From: an uncultured Eubacteriales bacterium
Lineage (GTDB): Bacteria; Bacillota; Clostridia; Oscillospirales; Oscillospiraceae
Length of the DNA stretch: 9,326 bases
Direction of reading: 5' to 3'
NCBI GenBank assembly: GCA_900554705.1
Contig: USIH01000078.1
Span: 1-9,326 of the forward strand
Shown here piece by piece: positions 1-6,140 of this stretch. How positions within the stretch are numbered: position 1 is the first letter of the stretch; the number at the start of each line of letters is the position of its first letter. Both the position numbers and the translations under genes were made by a program. A model generated the notes under the pieces. The model had not been told where the DNA came from. It searched no databases and saw only the letters and a program-made list of their open reading frames with translations.

Positions 1-96
1 TCAAAAAACTCTTGATTGTCTAAATTGCAATTCTGCGGCCAATTTTCTTAAAAAATTAATTCATTTTGACGGTTACGGACTTTTTTGACAGTCTGG

Positions 97-127
97 CCGA
101 TCAAAATGTGTTCCACGTTTTGATCGG
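97..127. repeat. Inverted repeat downstream of spoVAC
   Basis: The arms 97-106 and 118-127 are perfect 10-bp complements around an 11-nt loop, and three further pairs (108-110 with 114-116) can form inside the loop. It lies 17 bp past the spoVAC stop. Read in the spoVAC direction, the stem is not followed by a T-run, so it is not a textbook intrinsic terminator. It could be a weak terminator, an mRNA-stabilising 3' hairpin or a protein-binding dyad. The rest of 1-143 is AT-rich, and I see no gene in it. Confidence 0.45.
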
Positions 128-143
128 ATTCCAGTATGTTTTT

Positions 144-584
144 TTACAGGATCACGCCGAAGAGCCAGTAGATCAGTCCGTAGAGGACGCTTGCGCAGGT
201 GCCGAACACGATGACCGGCCCCGCGATGGTAAACATTTTCACGCAGGTGCCGAGGATGATGCCCTCGGTGCGGAACTCCACGGCGGGCGCCGTGATGGAG
301 TTTGCAAAGCCGGTGATCGGCACGAGCGTTCCGGCGCCCGCAAACTTCGCGATGTCGTCATACACCGACAGACCGGTGAGCAGCGCGGAGAGAAACACCA
401 GCGTGACGCTGACGGCAGCGGCGCACAGCTTTTCGTCCAGACCGCCGTAGAGCGTCATCAGAAGCTGACCGAGCACGCAGATCAGTCCGCCTGTCCAGAA
501 AGCGTTGAGGCAGTCCTTCCAAATGGGCGAGCGCGGCGCGAGCGAGTCGGCATAACGGCAGTATTCCCGATTGGTCATTTTCAT
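144..584 (-). CDS. spoVAC: Stage V sporulation protein AC (SpoVAC)
   Basis: This 146-residue integral membrane protein belongs to the SpoVA channel group. In spore formers these proteins sit in the inner membrane and move dipicolinic acid into the forespore and out again at germination (family knowledge). The sequence shows the family hallmarks: a Trp-containing helix with GGLICVLGQ near residues 32-40, a second helix with SALLTGLSVYD, the conserved GAGTLVPITGFANS stretch, and a C-terminal KMFTIAGPVIVFG helix. Length matches B. subtilis SpoVAC (about 150 aa). The start is supported by a GGAGGG site about 7 nt upstream, and a second in-frame ATG lies two codons later. SpoVAE shares the GAGTLVPITGFANS motif, but the N-terminal helix and length favour SpoVAC. 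spoVAD and spoVAE, which usually follow, are not seen in the 143 bp downstream. Confidence 0.93.
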   Translation of the reverse strand: MKMTNREYCRYADSLAPRSPIWKDCLNAFWTGGLICVLGQLLMTLYGGLDEKLCAAAVSVTLVFLSALLTGLSVYDDIAKFAGAGTLVPITGFANSITAPAVEFRTEGIILGTCVKMFTIAGPVIVFGTCASVLYGLIYWLFGVIL

Positions 585-607
585 GGCATTTCCCTCCTGT
601 TTGAGGG

Positions 608-636
608 TAGTATTTCTCCGAACGACATTTTTATGC
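608..636 (-). promoter_or_regulatory. Putative sigma-G-type promoter of spoVAC
   Basis: On the minus strand, GCATA (632-636) matches the sigma-G -35 consensus GHATR fully. AATACTA (608-614) matches the -10 consensus CATWHTA at 6 of 7 positions, with a 17-bp spacer. Transcription would start near 601, giving a very short leader that just includes the GGAGGG site. Forespore sigma-G control is the established mode for spoVA genes in Bacillus. The match is by eye, against B. subtilis consensus. Confidence 0.6.
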
Positions 637-643
637 GCTTTGC

Positions 644-672
644 TTGCTTTTTTCCGTCCACCGTGCTACAAT
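644..672 (+). promoter_or_regulatory. Sigma-A-type promoter of the pheB unit
   Basis: TTGCTT (644-649), a 17-bp spacer and TACAAT (667-672) preceded by TG at 664-665 form an extended -10 vegetative promoter. The expected start near 679 lies upstream of the GGAGG at 691-695. This rules out the longer upstream ATG at 644 and supports 707 as the pheB start. Confidence 0.72.
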
Positions 673-706
673 GTCCTTGACTCAAAAACAGGAGGCAAAG
701 CGCAAC

Positions 707-1147
707 ATGACAGAACTGCCCAAATATTACATCGTAGAGGCCAAGGCGCTGCCCGAGGTCTTTTTGAAGGTAGCAGAGGCAAAATGGCTTTTGGAGACCG
801 GCGGCGCGGCAACGGTCAATGAGGCGGCAAAGCTCACCGGCATCAGCCGCAGCGCCTTTTACAAATACCGCGACGCCATTTCCCCGTTTCAGAACCTGAT
901 GGCCGGCCGCATTCTGACCTTCCACTTCATTTTGCGCGACGTGACGGGTCTTCTTTCGTCCATTCTTTCCGTGTTTGCCCGCTACGGCGCAAATATCCTG
1001 ACCATCAACCAGACCATCCCCACAAACGGCTGTGCCTCCGTGACGATCTCCGCCGAGACGACCGAGGTCTCCGAAGGGCCGGAGACGCTGCTGCGCGCGC
1101 TCGCGCGGATGGACGGCGTGCTGAAGGCCGAGATCCTTGCAGGCTGA
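707..1147 (+). CDS. pheB: ACT domain-containing protein, PheB type
   Basis: This 146-residue cytoplasmic protein of the PheB/UPF0735 group is likely a small amino-acid-sensing regulator. An N-terminal region (about 5-60) carries the family pattern EAKWLLETG, then an HTH-like TVNEAAKLTGISRSAFYKYRD (about 37-57). A C-terminal ACT domain (about 69-143) follows, including RDVTGLLSSILSVFARYGANILTINQ, the ligand-binding edge of ACT folds. Length matches B. subtilis PheB (147 aa). I chose ATG 707 because the promoter start and the GGAGG (691-695) both lie just before it; the spacing of 11 nt is a little long. In Bacillus pheB sits with pheA, but here no prephenate dehydratase is in view and a membrane protein gene follows 16 bp later. 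DNA binding and ligand (Phe or another amino acid) are inferred from the family. Confidence 0.88.
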   Translation: MTELPKYYIVEAKALPEVFLKVAEAKWLLETGGAATVNEAAKLTGISRSAFYKYRDAISPFQNLMAGRILTFHFILRDVTGLLSSILSVFARYGANILTINQTIPTNGCASVTISAETTEVSEGPETLLRALARMDGVLKAEILAG

Positions 1148-1163
1148 GAAAGGAGAAACGAAC

Positions 1164-1871
1164 ATGACACCTACATCCGAACCGCGCCCCGCGCGCCGCA
1201 GACCGGTCTTTCTCCTTACGCTCCTTGCCGTTTTGCTCACGGCGCTTGCGCTCTTCCTGTGGCGACGCGGCTGCACGCAGGATCGCCCCGCGCCGATGAA
1301 AACCGCGCAGGAGGCCGTCGTTGCCTATCAGGACGCGCTGCGCAGCGGCAAGCTGGAGGACTGCTCCTACCTGCGCGGCTACACCGATCCAAAGGACGCG
1401 CTCAAAGCGCAGTTTGAAGAGGCCTACGCAGACTACGAAACGCCGGAGGCGATGATCGACGCAGCGAAGGACGACTTCCGCAAGCGCATGGAGGACTATG
1501 ACGAAGCGCTCTTCCAGTGGACGGAGCGTGAACTGGCAAAGGTGAAGACCGTGGACGACATGGTAAACTTCCAGATCGCCTATCGCGAAAAGGAGCAGGC
1601 CGCCGCGCTGAAGAACGGGAGCTACCGCGTCGAGGCGACGCAGGTCTCCGAGCTGACGGACGACGGTTATGCCGTGGCGATGCAGTCGATCACCGCCTTT
1701 GTGGAGGAGAACGCGCGCTACGGCCTCGCCTTCACGCTGGAGGAGATCGACGATGTGCGCCTTGTGGTATGCAGCGTCGAGGGCGACGACGGCTCGCAGC
1801 ACACCGAGGCAAGCTATGCCGTCCGCGTCGGCGACGAATGGTTCTTCGCGGGCAGCGCAGACGGACAATAG
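1164..1871 (+). CDS. Membrane-anchored extracellular protein of unknown function
   Basis: This 235-residue protein has an N-terminal Pro/Arg-rich tail (RRR at 11-13), one hydrophobic segment (about 14-33) and a long, acidic, mostly helical extracytoplasmic part. It is most likely a type II (N-in) membrane protein. Cys37, just after the helix, is preceded by WRRG and not by a lipobox, so I do not call it a lipoprotein. The stretch from about residue 55 (AQEAVVAYQDALRSGKLEDC) and the C-terminal YAVRVGDEWFFAG resemble the layout of NTF2-like/DUF4878-type extracellular domains, but I do not recognise a specific family. The start has AAAGGAG (1149-1155) 8 nt upstream. It begins 16 bp after pheB and ends at a hairpin terminator, so the two are probably cotranscribed. 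Confidence 0.8.
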   Translation: MTPTSEPRPARRRPVFLLTLLAVLLTALALFLWRRGCTQDRPAPMKTAQEAVVAYQDALRSGKLEDCSYLRGYTDPKDALKAQFEEAYADYETPEAMIDAAKDDFRKRMEDYDEALFQWTERELAKVKTVDDMVNFQIAYREKEQAAALKNGSYRVEATQVSELTDDGYAVAMQSITAFVEENARYGLAFTLEEIDDVRLVVCSVEGDDGSQHTEASYAVRVGDEWFFAGSADGQ

Positions 1872-1902
1872 CAAAAAGACGGGGCAAGCCCCGCCTTTTT
1901 GC
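1871..1902. terminator. Bidirectional intrinsic terminator
   Basis: The stem GCAAAAAG-(A)-CGGGG pairs with CCCCG-(C)-CTTTTTGC around a CAAG loop, with one A/C mismatch. Each direction has a T-run in its 3' arm. The hairpin begins on the last base of the upstream gene's TAG stop and lies 18 bp beyond the stop of the convergent carrier gene, so it serves both units. Confidence 0.88.
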
Positions 1903-1920
1903 TTTTGGAGGAGAAGCGAT

Positions 1921-2871
1921 CTATAACACCTGCTCAAACAGGAGTACATAGAGCGGAACGGACAGAACGCACACCACATTCATCACCGTCGAAACGATGG
2001 CGCAGAACGCATAGTCGCAGCGGTACTGGTGCGTCAGAATGCTCAAATTCACGCACGCGGGCATCGCCGTGAGCAGGAGAAAGACCTTTTTCGCGTCCGT
2101 CGGGATGGGGAGCCATTTGAGCGCAAGGATCAGCGCCGCCATGACCACGACCATCTTCAGCACCAGCAGCATCAGGACATCACGGTTGAGGATCGTCTCG
2201 CGCCGGAATTTCGCCTTGCGGATGATGCAGCCGATGAAGATCATCGAAAGCGCCGTCGTGCACTGTGCCAGCTTTCGCATGGTATTCGAGAGCACGTTCG
2301 GCAGCTCGATACCCGTTGCAAGCAGCAGAAGACCGACCAGCATCGCGACCAGCGAGGGCGACAGGCACTTGCGCAGATTCGTCAGGCTGAACACTCGCGT
2401 CTGCCCGCCGTCTTCGCTGTAGCGGTTGAGAATGATGGGACAGATCGTCCAGAAAAGCACCGTGTTGATGAGAAAATAGACCACCGCATAGCGCATGGAA
2501 TCCGCGCCGTAGACCGCCTCGACAAACGGGAACCCCAGCAGGATAATGTTCGGGAAAGCGGTCGCGTTGATAAACACGCCCTTGCGGCTGCGCTGCGTCT
2601 TGAGCAGCGAGGCAAAGATCCAGCCGACCGCAAGGCTCCCGAGCATCATACCGGCGGCACAGGCGATCATGCGGAAAAACATATTCCAATCGTCCGTGCC
2701 GGAAAAATGATCCAGAATGCTCAAAAGAACGTTAAACGGCATGATCACGCGCACAAGCAGCTTTGACAGGATCTCGTCGCCGTCCTTGAACCACTTCTTC
2801 TTTGCGATCGCAAAGCCGACCGCCATCAGAAGCAGCAGCATCGCCAGCGATTGCAGCGCGCTTCGCAGCAT
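1921..2871 (-). CDS. AEC-family transporter (auxin efflux carrier/malate permease type)
   Basis: This 316-residue polytopic membrane protein has about ten hydrophobic segments (near 5-22, 36-54, 64-90, 103-121, 127-147, 171-187, 203-219, 233-252, 262-281, 288-312). The signature half-repeats are present: INATAFPNIILLGFPFVEAVYG (about 101-122) with the broken Pro/Gly-rich helix, and the C-terminal TAMPACVNLSILTHQYRCD (about 268-286). Bacterial members of TC 2.A.69 carry organic acid anions such as malate or lactate, or export small metabolites (family knowledge). A GAGGGGAG site lies about 9 nt upstream of the ATG. It is the last gene of the four-gene operon, 27 bp after the zinc dehydrogenase, so it probably moves the acid substrate or product of that pathway. 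Direction and substrate are unknown. Confidence 0.88.
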   Translation of the reverse strand: MLRSALQSLAMLLLLMAVGFAIAKKKWFKDGDEILSKLLVRVIMPFNVLLSILDHFSGTDDWNMFFRMIACAAGMMLGSLAVGWIFASLLKTQRSRKGVFINATAFPNIILLGFPFVEAVYGADSMRYAVVYFLINTVLFWTICPIILNRYSEDGGQTRVFSLTNLRKCLSPSLVAMLVGLLLLATGIELPNVLSNTMRKLAQCTTALSMIFIGCIIRKAKFRRETILNRDVLMLLVLKMVVVMAALILALKWLPIPTDAKKVFLLLTAMPACVNLSILTHQYRCDYAFCAIVSTVMNVVCVLSVPLYVLLFEQVL

Positions 2872-2898
2872 ATCTATTTCTCTCCCCTCACATGGTCT

Positions 2899-3975
2899 TT
2901 ACCACTCGTTTTTCAGAACAACGCGGATCAGGCTCGGATCGCCGCTGATGCTGAACTTGAAGGCCTCGTCCGCCTTGCTCATCGGGAAGGTGTGCGTCGC
3001 CATTTTTTCCAGCGGGTAAATGCCCTTGTTGATGGTCGCCATGGCGTCCTCGCAGTTGTGCGGCTGGCCGAGGCAGCCCTTGACCGTGATCTCGCGCTGG
3101 ATGATCTTGTCCGTCCACATACCGTTGTTCTGCTTGCCGTTCAGGCCGATCAGAACCAGACGGCCGGTGGGACGCACGGACTCGATGACGTCGTTGTAGA
3201 TCGGCGCGAAGCCGGTGCACTCGACGACGACATTGCCCATCTCGCCGTCGGTCAGGCGGCGGATCTCCGCAATGGCGTCCTGCTCGTCGGAATAGATGAT
3301 GTGATCCGCGCCAAATTCCAGCGCGAGCTTCAGACGGATCTCGTCCTTGCGCAGGCCGATCATGATGATCTTCTTCGCGCCCAGCTCCTTGGCGGCGATC
3401 AGGCCGCACAGACCCAGCGCGCCGGGACCCCAGATGATGACCGTGTCGGTGGGCTTGACCTTGCCCTTGGTCTTCATCATGCGGAAGCCGTTGCCCACGA
3501 CGGAGCCGAAGACGGCGGCGTTATCGGGGATGTTGTCGGCGATCTTGAAGACGTGGGAGCCGGGTTCCAGATACATATACTGGCCGTAGCCGCCGTTGAG
3601 GTGCTTGCCCTCGTTGGCGGAGACATTGCAGCCCCAGATATGGACATCGCGGCAGAGATTATAGTAGCCGGCCTTGCAGTAGTCGCAGTGGCCGCAGTTG
3701 CGATACGGCTCGATGAGGATGCGGTCGCCCTTCTTGACGCCATAGGCCTTTTCGGCCTCCTCGCCGATCTCCTCGACGACGCCGACGACCTCGTGACCCA
3801 TCATGATGGGCAGCTTGTCACGATAGTGCAGACCGAAGTAGTACTTCGGGTCGGAGCCGCAGATGGAAGTGGTGGTCACGCGCATCAGAAGTCCGTCTTT
3901 TTCCACCTCGGGAATGTCGAACTCCTGTAGCACCATTTTTTCGGGTTCTACAACGACCCAGGATTTTTCTTTCAT
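2899..3975 (-). CDS. Zinc-dependent MDR alcohol/polyol dehydrogenase
   Basis: This 358-residue cytoplasmic medium-chain dehydrogenase belongs to the sorbitol/threonine dehydrogenase branch and should oxidise a secondary alcohol with NAD(P)+. The GroES-like domain carries the catalytic zinc residues Cys39 (ICGSDPK) and His61-Glu62 (GHEVVG). It also holds the complete structural zinc lobe: Cys94, Cys97, Cys100 and Cys108 in CGHCDYCKAGYYNLC. The Rossmann domain has GPGALGL (183-189). After the second beta strand, where NAD-preferring relatives usually have Asp, this protein reads IGLRKDE with Arg209 at about that position, which hints at NADP(H) preference (inference). An AGGAGG site lies 6 nt before the ATG. 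It starts 15 bp after the hydroxyacid dehydrogenase. Substrate candidates are a polyol, sugar acid or hydroxy amino acid; sequence does not decide between them. Confidence 0.9.
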   Translation of the reverse strand: MKEKSWVVVEPEKMVLQEFDIPEVEKDGLLMRVTTTSICGSDPKYYFGLHYRDKLPIMMGHEVVGVVEEIGEEAEKAYGVKKGDRILIEPYRNCGHCDYCKAGYYNLCRDVHIWGCNVSANEGKHLNGGYGQYMYLEPGSHVFKIADNIPDNAAVFGSVVGNGFRMMKTKGKVKPTDTVIIWGPGALGLCGLIAAKELGAKKIIMIGLRKDEIRLKLALEFGADHIIYSDEQDAIAEIRRLTDGEMGNVVVECTGFAPIYNDVIESVRPTGRLVLIGLNGKQNNGMWTDKIIQREITVKGCLGQPHNCEDAMATINKGIYPLEKMATHTFPMSKADEAFKFSISGDPSLIRVVLKNEW

Positions 3976-3990
3976 CGTGTTCCTCCTTTT

Positions 3991-5052
3991 TTATGCCTGA
4001 CAGCCGAAGAGCTTGGCGCCGCGCTGCGCATAGGCCGCTTCCTGCTCCACGCCGCGCGTGCAGTTGTTTTGCAGGCAGGCGCCGGAGAGGAATTTTTCCA
4101 GATTGTCCATGCCGATGTCGTACTGATGCCACGTGCGCTCGTTGCAGAAGCCTGCCATGTGGTTCGTCAGGATCAGCTTTTCCATCGGGATGTCATAATA
4201 GGGGCTGTCGGTGGGGATGGGTTCAGGCTTGAAGACGTCGATCGCCGCCATGCGGATACGGTTCTCGCGCAGCGCGTCGATCAGCGCGTCGGTGTCAAGA
4301 AGCTGCGGGCGGCCGGTATTGACCAGGCAGGCCGTCGGCTTCATGCGGGCGATCTGCTCGCGTCCGACCAGATTGTGATTTTCCGGCGTGACGCGCGCGA
4401 GGATGCTGATGTAATCGCTCTGCGCCATGACCTCGTCAAGCTCCATCGTCTCAATGCCGAGCGACTGCATGACCTCGGCGGGGGCGTAGGGATCGTAGGC
4501 GATCACGCGCATACCGAAGGCCTTTGCGTAGACGGCAAGGCGCTGACCGTTTCTGCCCGCGCCGACGATGCCCAGCGTCTTGCGGTAAAGCTCAAAGGCG
4601 TTTTTCTCCACGATACCGCGCAGGGCAAGGTAGTTTTCCTTCGTCCACTTTTCGCTGCGGAAGCGGGTTGTGACGGGGATGACGGGGCGCGCCATGTTCA
4701 TAATCAGGTTAAAGGTCAGCTCGGAGACGGAGACCGTGCAGCGGCCGGCGCTGTTGAGCACGGGGATGCCGTGGCGCTTGCAGGCGGCAAGATCAACGTT
4801 CTCCTCCGGACCGTCGCGGACGGACAGAATGAGCTTCAGATCCGGCGCATTTTCCAAAACGCGCTCGGTGATCGGATCGTAGCCGACAAAGAAAATATCC
4901 TGTCCCTTCAGCGCCTCGATCACCTCATCCTCGGTCATCCAGTCCTTCAGTCGATTGTGGATGTTAAAGCCCGCACGGGTGAGATTGAAGCGTTCGCGGA
5001 ATTTCTGCTCCCATTCGGCGCTGTATTCCGCTGTCCAAAGCATATTCAGCAT
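3991..5052 (-). CDS. D-2-hydroxyacid dehydrogenase (PGDH/hydroxypyruvate reductase-like)
   Basis: This 353-residue NAD-dependent D-isomer 2-hydroxyacid dehydrogenase interconverts a 2-oxo acid and a D-2-hydroxy acid in the cytoplasm. The nucleotide fold has GAGRNG (164-169; Gly164, Gly166, Gly169), with Asp187 closing the second strand. The catalytic Arg/Glu/His set is intact: Arg248 (NTGRPQ), Glu277 (DVFKPEP) and His298 (LTNHMAG). Two family positions deviate: the usual N-T-x-R-G has Pro249 after the Arg, and T-P-H reads T-N-H. No C-terminal ACT domain is present, so this is not a full serine-pathway SerA. I set the start at 5052 because AGGAG (5060-5064) precedes it by 7 nt; a longer frame to 5118 would overlap the aldolase end and has no such site. 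The gap to the aldolase is 22 bp. Confidence 0.9.
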   Translation of the reverse strand: MLNMLWTAEYSAEWEQKFRERFNLTRAGFNIHNRLKDWMTEDEVIEALKGQDIFFVGYDPITERVLENAPDLKLILSVRDGPEENVDLAACKRHGIPVLNSAGRCTVSVSELTFNLIMNMARPVIPVTTRFRSEKWTKENYLALRGIVEKNAFELYRKTLGIVGAGRNGQRLAVYAKAFGMRVIAYDPYAPAEVMQSLGIETMELDEVMAQSDYISILARVTPENHNLVGREQIARMKPTACLVNTGRPQLLDTDALIDALRENRIRMAAIDVFKPEPIPTDSPYYDIPMEKLILTNHMAGFCNERTWHQYDIGMDNLEKFLSGACLQNNCTRGVEQEAAYAQRGAKLFGCQA

Positions 5053-5059
5053 GATGTCT

Positions 5060-5064
5060 CTCCT
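5060..5064 (-). promoter_or_regulatory. RBS deciding the hydroxyacid dehydrogenase start
   Basis: AGGAG on the minus strand lies 7 nt before ATG 5052. The ATG-like upstream extension to 5118 runs back into the aldolase gene in another frame and lacks a site, so 5052 is preferred. Confidence 0.75.
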
Positions 5065-5074
5065 GTTTTCAAAA

Positions 5075-5920
5075 TTACCACGCCTTGCCGACGCTGCCGA
5101 AGATCTCCATCTTCTCAAACATTCTTTCCTGATAGCCCTGATCGAACAGACGCCACCAGTCGAGCTGTCGCTCGTTTTCGTTGAGGTAGTTCAGGATGAA
5201 GTCGCGCGAATGCAGACGGAAGTCGCTGCCGACGTTGACCTTGCAGATGCGATGGTTGCGCGTGGCTTCCTTCATCTCCTCCACGGGCACGCCGGAGCCG
5301 CCGTGCAGGACAAGAGGCACATCGGTCTTTTCCTCGATGCGGCCCAGCAGGTCGATGTCCAGATGCACGCCGAGCTGATCCTTCGGCGTGGTCATGCTGT
5401 TGGTGTTGCCGATGCAGACGGCAAGGCAGTCGATGCCGGTCTCGTTGACAAAGCGGGAGACCTCGTCGGGATTGGTCTTGCCCTCTTCGACCTCCTTCAG
5501 GTCGCCCCAGTGCGCCTCGCCCAGCTCGGACTCGACGGTCACGCCGACGGCGTGGGCAAACTTGGTCATCTCGGCGACCAGACGGATGTTCTCTTCAAGG
5601 GGGTAGATCTGACGGTCGACCATGACGGAGGTATAGCCGGAACGGATCGCCCACATATTCTGTTCAATGGTGATACCATGATCCTGGTTAATTGCAACGG
5701 GGACGGATGCTTCATGTGCAAGCTGACGGGCGATCTGCGCATAGCGATAGAAATCATCGTCGAAGCGGTCGTATCTGTGGTTGAGGATGATAGGAGACTT
5801 GACCTTCTCCGCCGCACGTACCGCCATCTTCATGTGTCCTTCGCACTGCATGCTCGGCGCCAGCACCGCATAGCCGCCTTCCTTTGCACGCTCCAGGATC
5901 TCTTTCATTGTCACTAACAT
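5075..5920 (-). CDS. Divergent class II (zinc) aldolase, ketose-bisphosphate aldolase family
   Basis: This 281-residue TIM-barrel protein is the first gene of the operon. Family landmarks are the N-terminal LVTMKEILERAKEGGYAV, catalytic Asp80 with zinc ligand His81 (NQDHG), Glu132 (ESELGE), His206 in LHGGSG, the phosphate-site-like KVNVGSDFR (Asn229, Ser232) and the C-terminal FGSVGKA end. Several active-site positions differ from fructose/tagatose-bisphosphate aldolases. The third zinc histidine, normally in G-x-x-H-G, is Asn174 (GNTNS). The usual AFNVNN loop is APSMQCEGH. The region that normally reads Q-V-S is NHR (47-49). D-G-S before the PxEEN stretch is DRQ. It may use a different, possibly carboxylated substrate, or be altered in metal binding (inference). 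AAGGAG about 8 nt upstream supports the start, and the promoter at 5969-5997 drives it. Confidence 0.87.
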   Translation of the reverse strand: MLVTMKEILERAKEGGYAVLAPSMQCEGHMKMAVRAAEKVKSPIILNHRYDRFDDDFYRYAQIARQLAHEASVPVAINQDHGITIEQNMWAIRSGYTSVMVDRQIYPLEENIRLVAEMTKFAHAVGVTVESELGEAHWGDLKEVEEGKTNPDEVSRFVNETGIDCLAVCIGNTNSMTTPKDQLGVHLDIDLLGRIEEKTDVPLVLHGGSGVPVEEMKEATRNHRICKVNVGSDFRLHSRDFILNYLNENERQLDWWRLFDQGYQERMFEKMEIFGSVGKAW

Positions 5921-5968
5921 GATTTTCGCTCCTTTTGTTCAAATTCTCCAGAATACTCCGGTGTTTTC

Positions 5969-5997
5969 AGTATACCAACGGGGGCTCATGTTGTCAA
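5969..5997 (-). promoter_or_regulatory. Strong sigma-A promoter of the aldolase operon
   Basis: On the minus strand TTGACA (5992-5997), a 17-bp spacer and TATACT (5969-5974) make a near-consensus promoter. The expected start is near 5962, leaving a leader of about 40 nt before the aldolase ATG. No promoter-like pair of this quality was noticed inside the operon. Confidence 0.85.
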
Positions 5998-6063
5998 AAC
6001 GTCGCAAGTCTTCGGCACAACGACTTTTGTTTTGTCCCAATCGTGCCGTTTTTCATTGTGGTG

Positions 6064-6092
6064 TTGTAATTGCGTCCTTTCTGTGGTAGATT
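6064..6092 (+). promoter_or_regulatory. Extended -10 promoter of the EIIA gene pair
   Basis: TTGTAA (6064-6069), a 17-bp spacer and TAGATT (6087-6092) with TG at 6084-6085 fit a vegetative extended -10 promoter. The start would lie near 6099, giving about 42 nt of leader. It diverges from the aldolase promoter; the 66 bp between the two -35 boxes (5998-6063) is free for a regulator. Confidence 0.6.
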
Positions 6093-6140
6093 GGAATTGT
6101 CGATTATCCAATGAAACTTTTCAAAAGGAGATACAGAACC

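Noticed and set aside
85..113. TTGACA-like hexamer at 85-90 on the plus strand as a promoter
   Set aside because: No acceptable -10 hexamer lies 16-18 bp downstream, and no plus-strand gene follows.
66..680. 204-codon plus-strand open frame across spoVAC
   Set aside because: It is antisense to a clear SpoVAC with its own ribosome binding site, and its translation is charged low-complexity sequence with no family features.
1005..1979. 324-codon minus-strand frame over pheB and the membrane protein gene
   Set aside because: Antisense shadow of two genes with promoter, ribosome binding sites and terminator; rich in Arg/Ala/Leu as expected from GC-rich antisense.
2851..3930. 359-codon plus-strand frame opposite the zinc dehydrogenase
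   Set aside because: The opposite strand encodes all zinc ligands and the Rossmann motif; this frame shows only Asp/Ala/Val-rich sequence.
4069..5917. Long plus-strand frames opposite the hydroxyacid dehydrogenase and aldolase
   Set aside because: Both are antisense to recognisable enzymes and lack plausible ribosome binding sites or motifs.
6111..6140. Upstream in-frame ATG giving the EIIA ten extra residues
   Set aside because: The AAGGAG site lies between this ATG and 6141, and EIIA-Man proteins begin directly at M-x-G-I-V.
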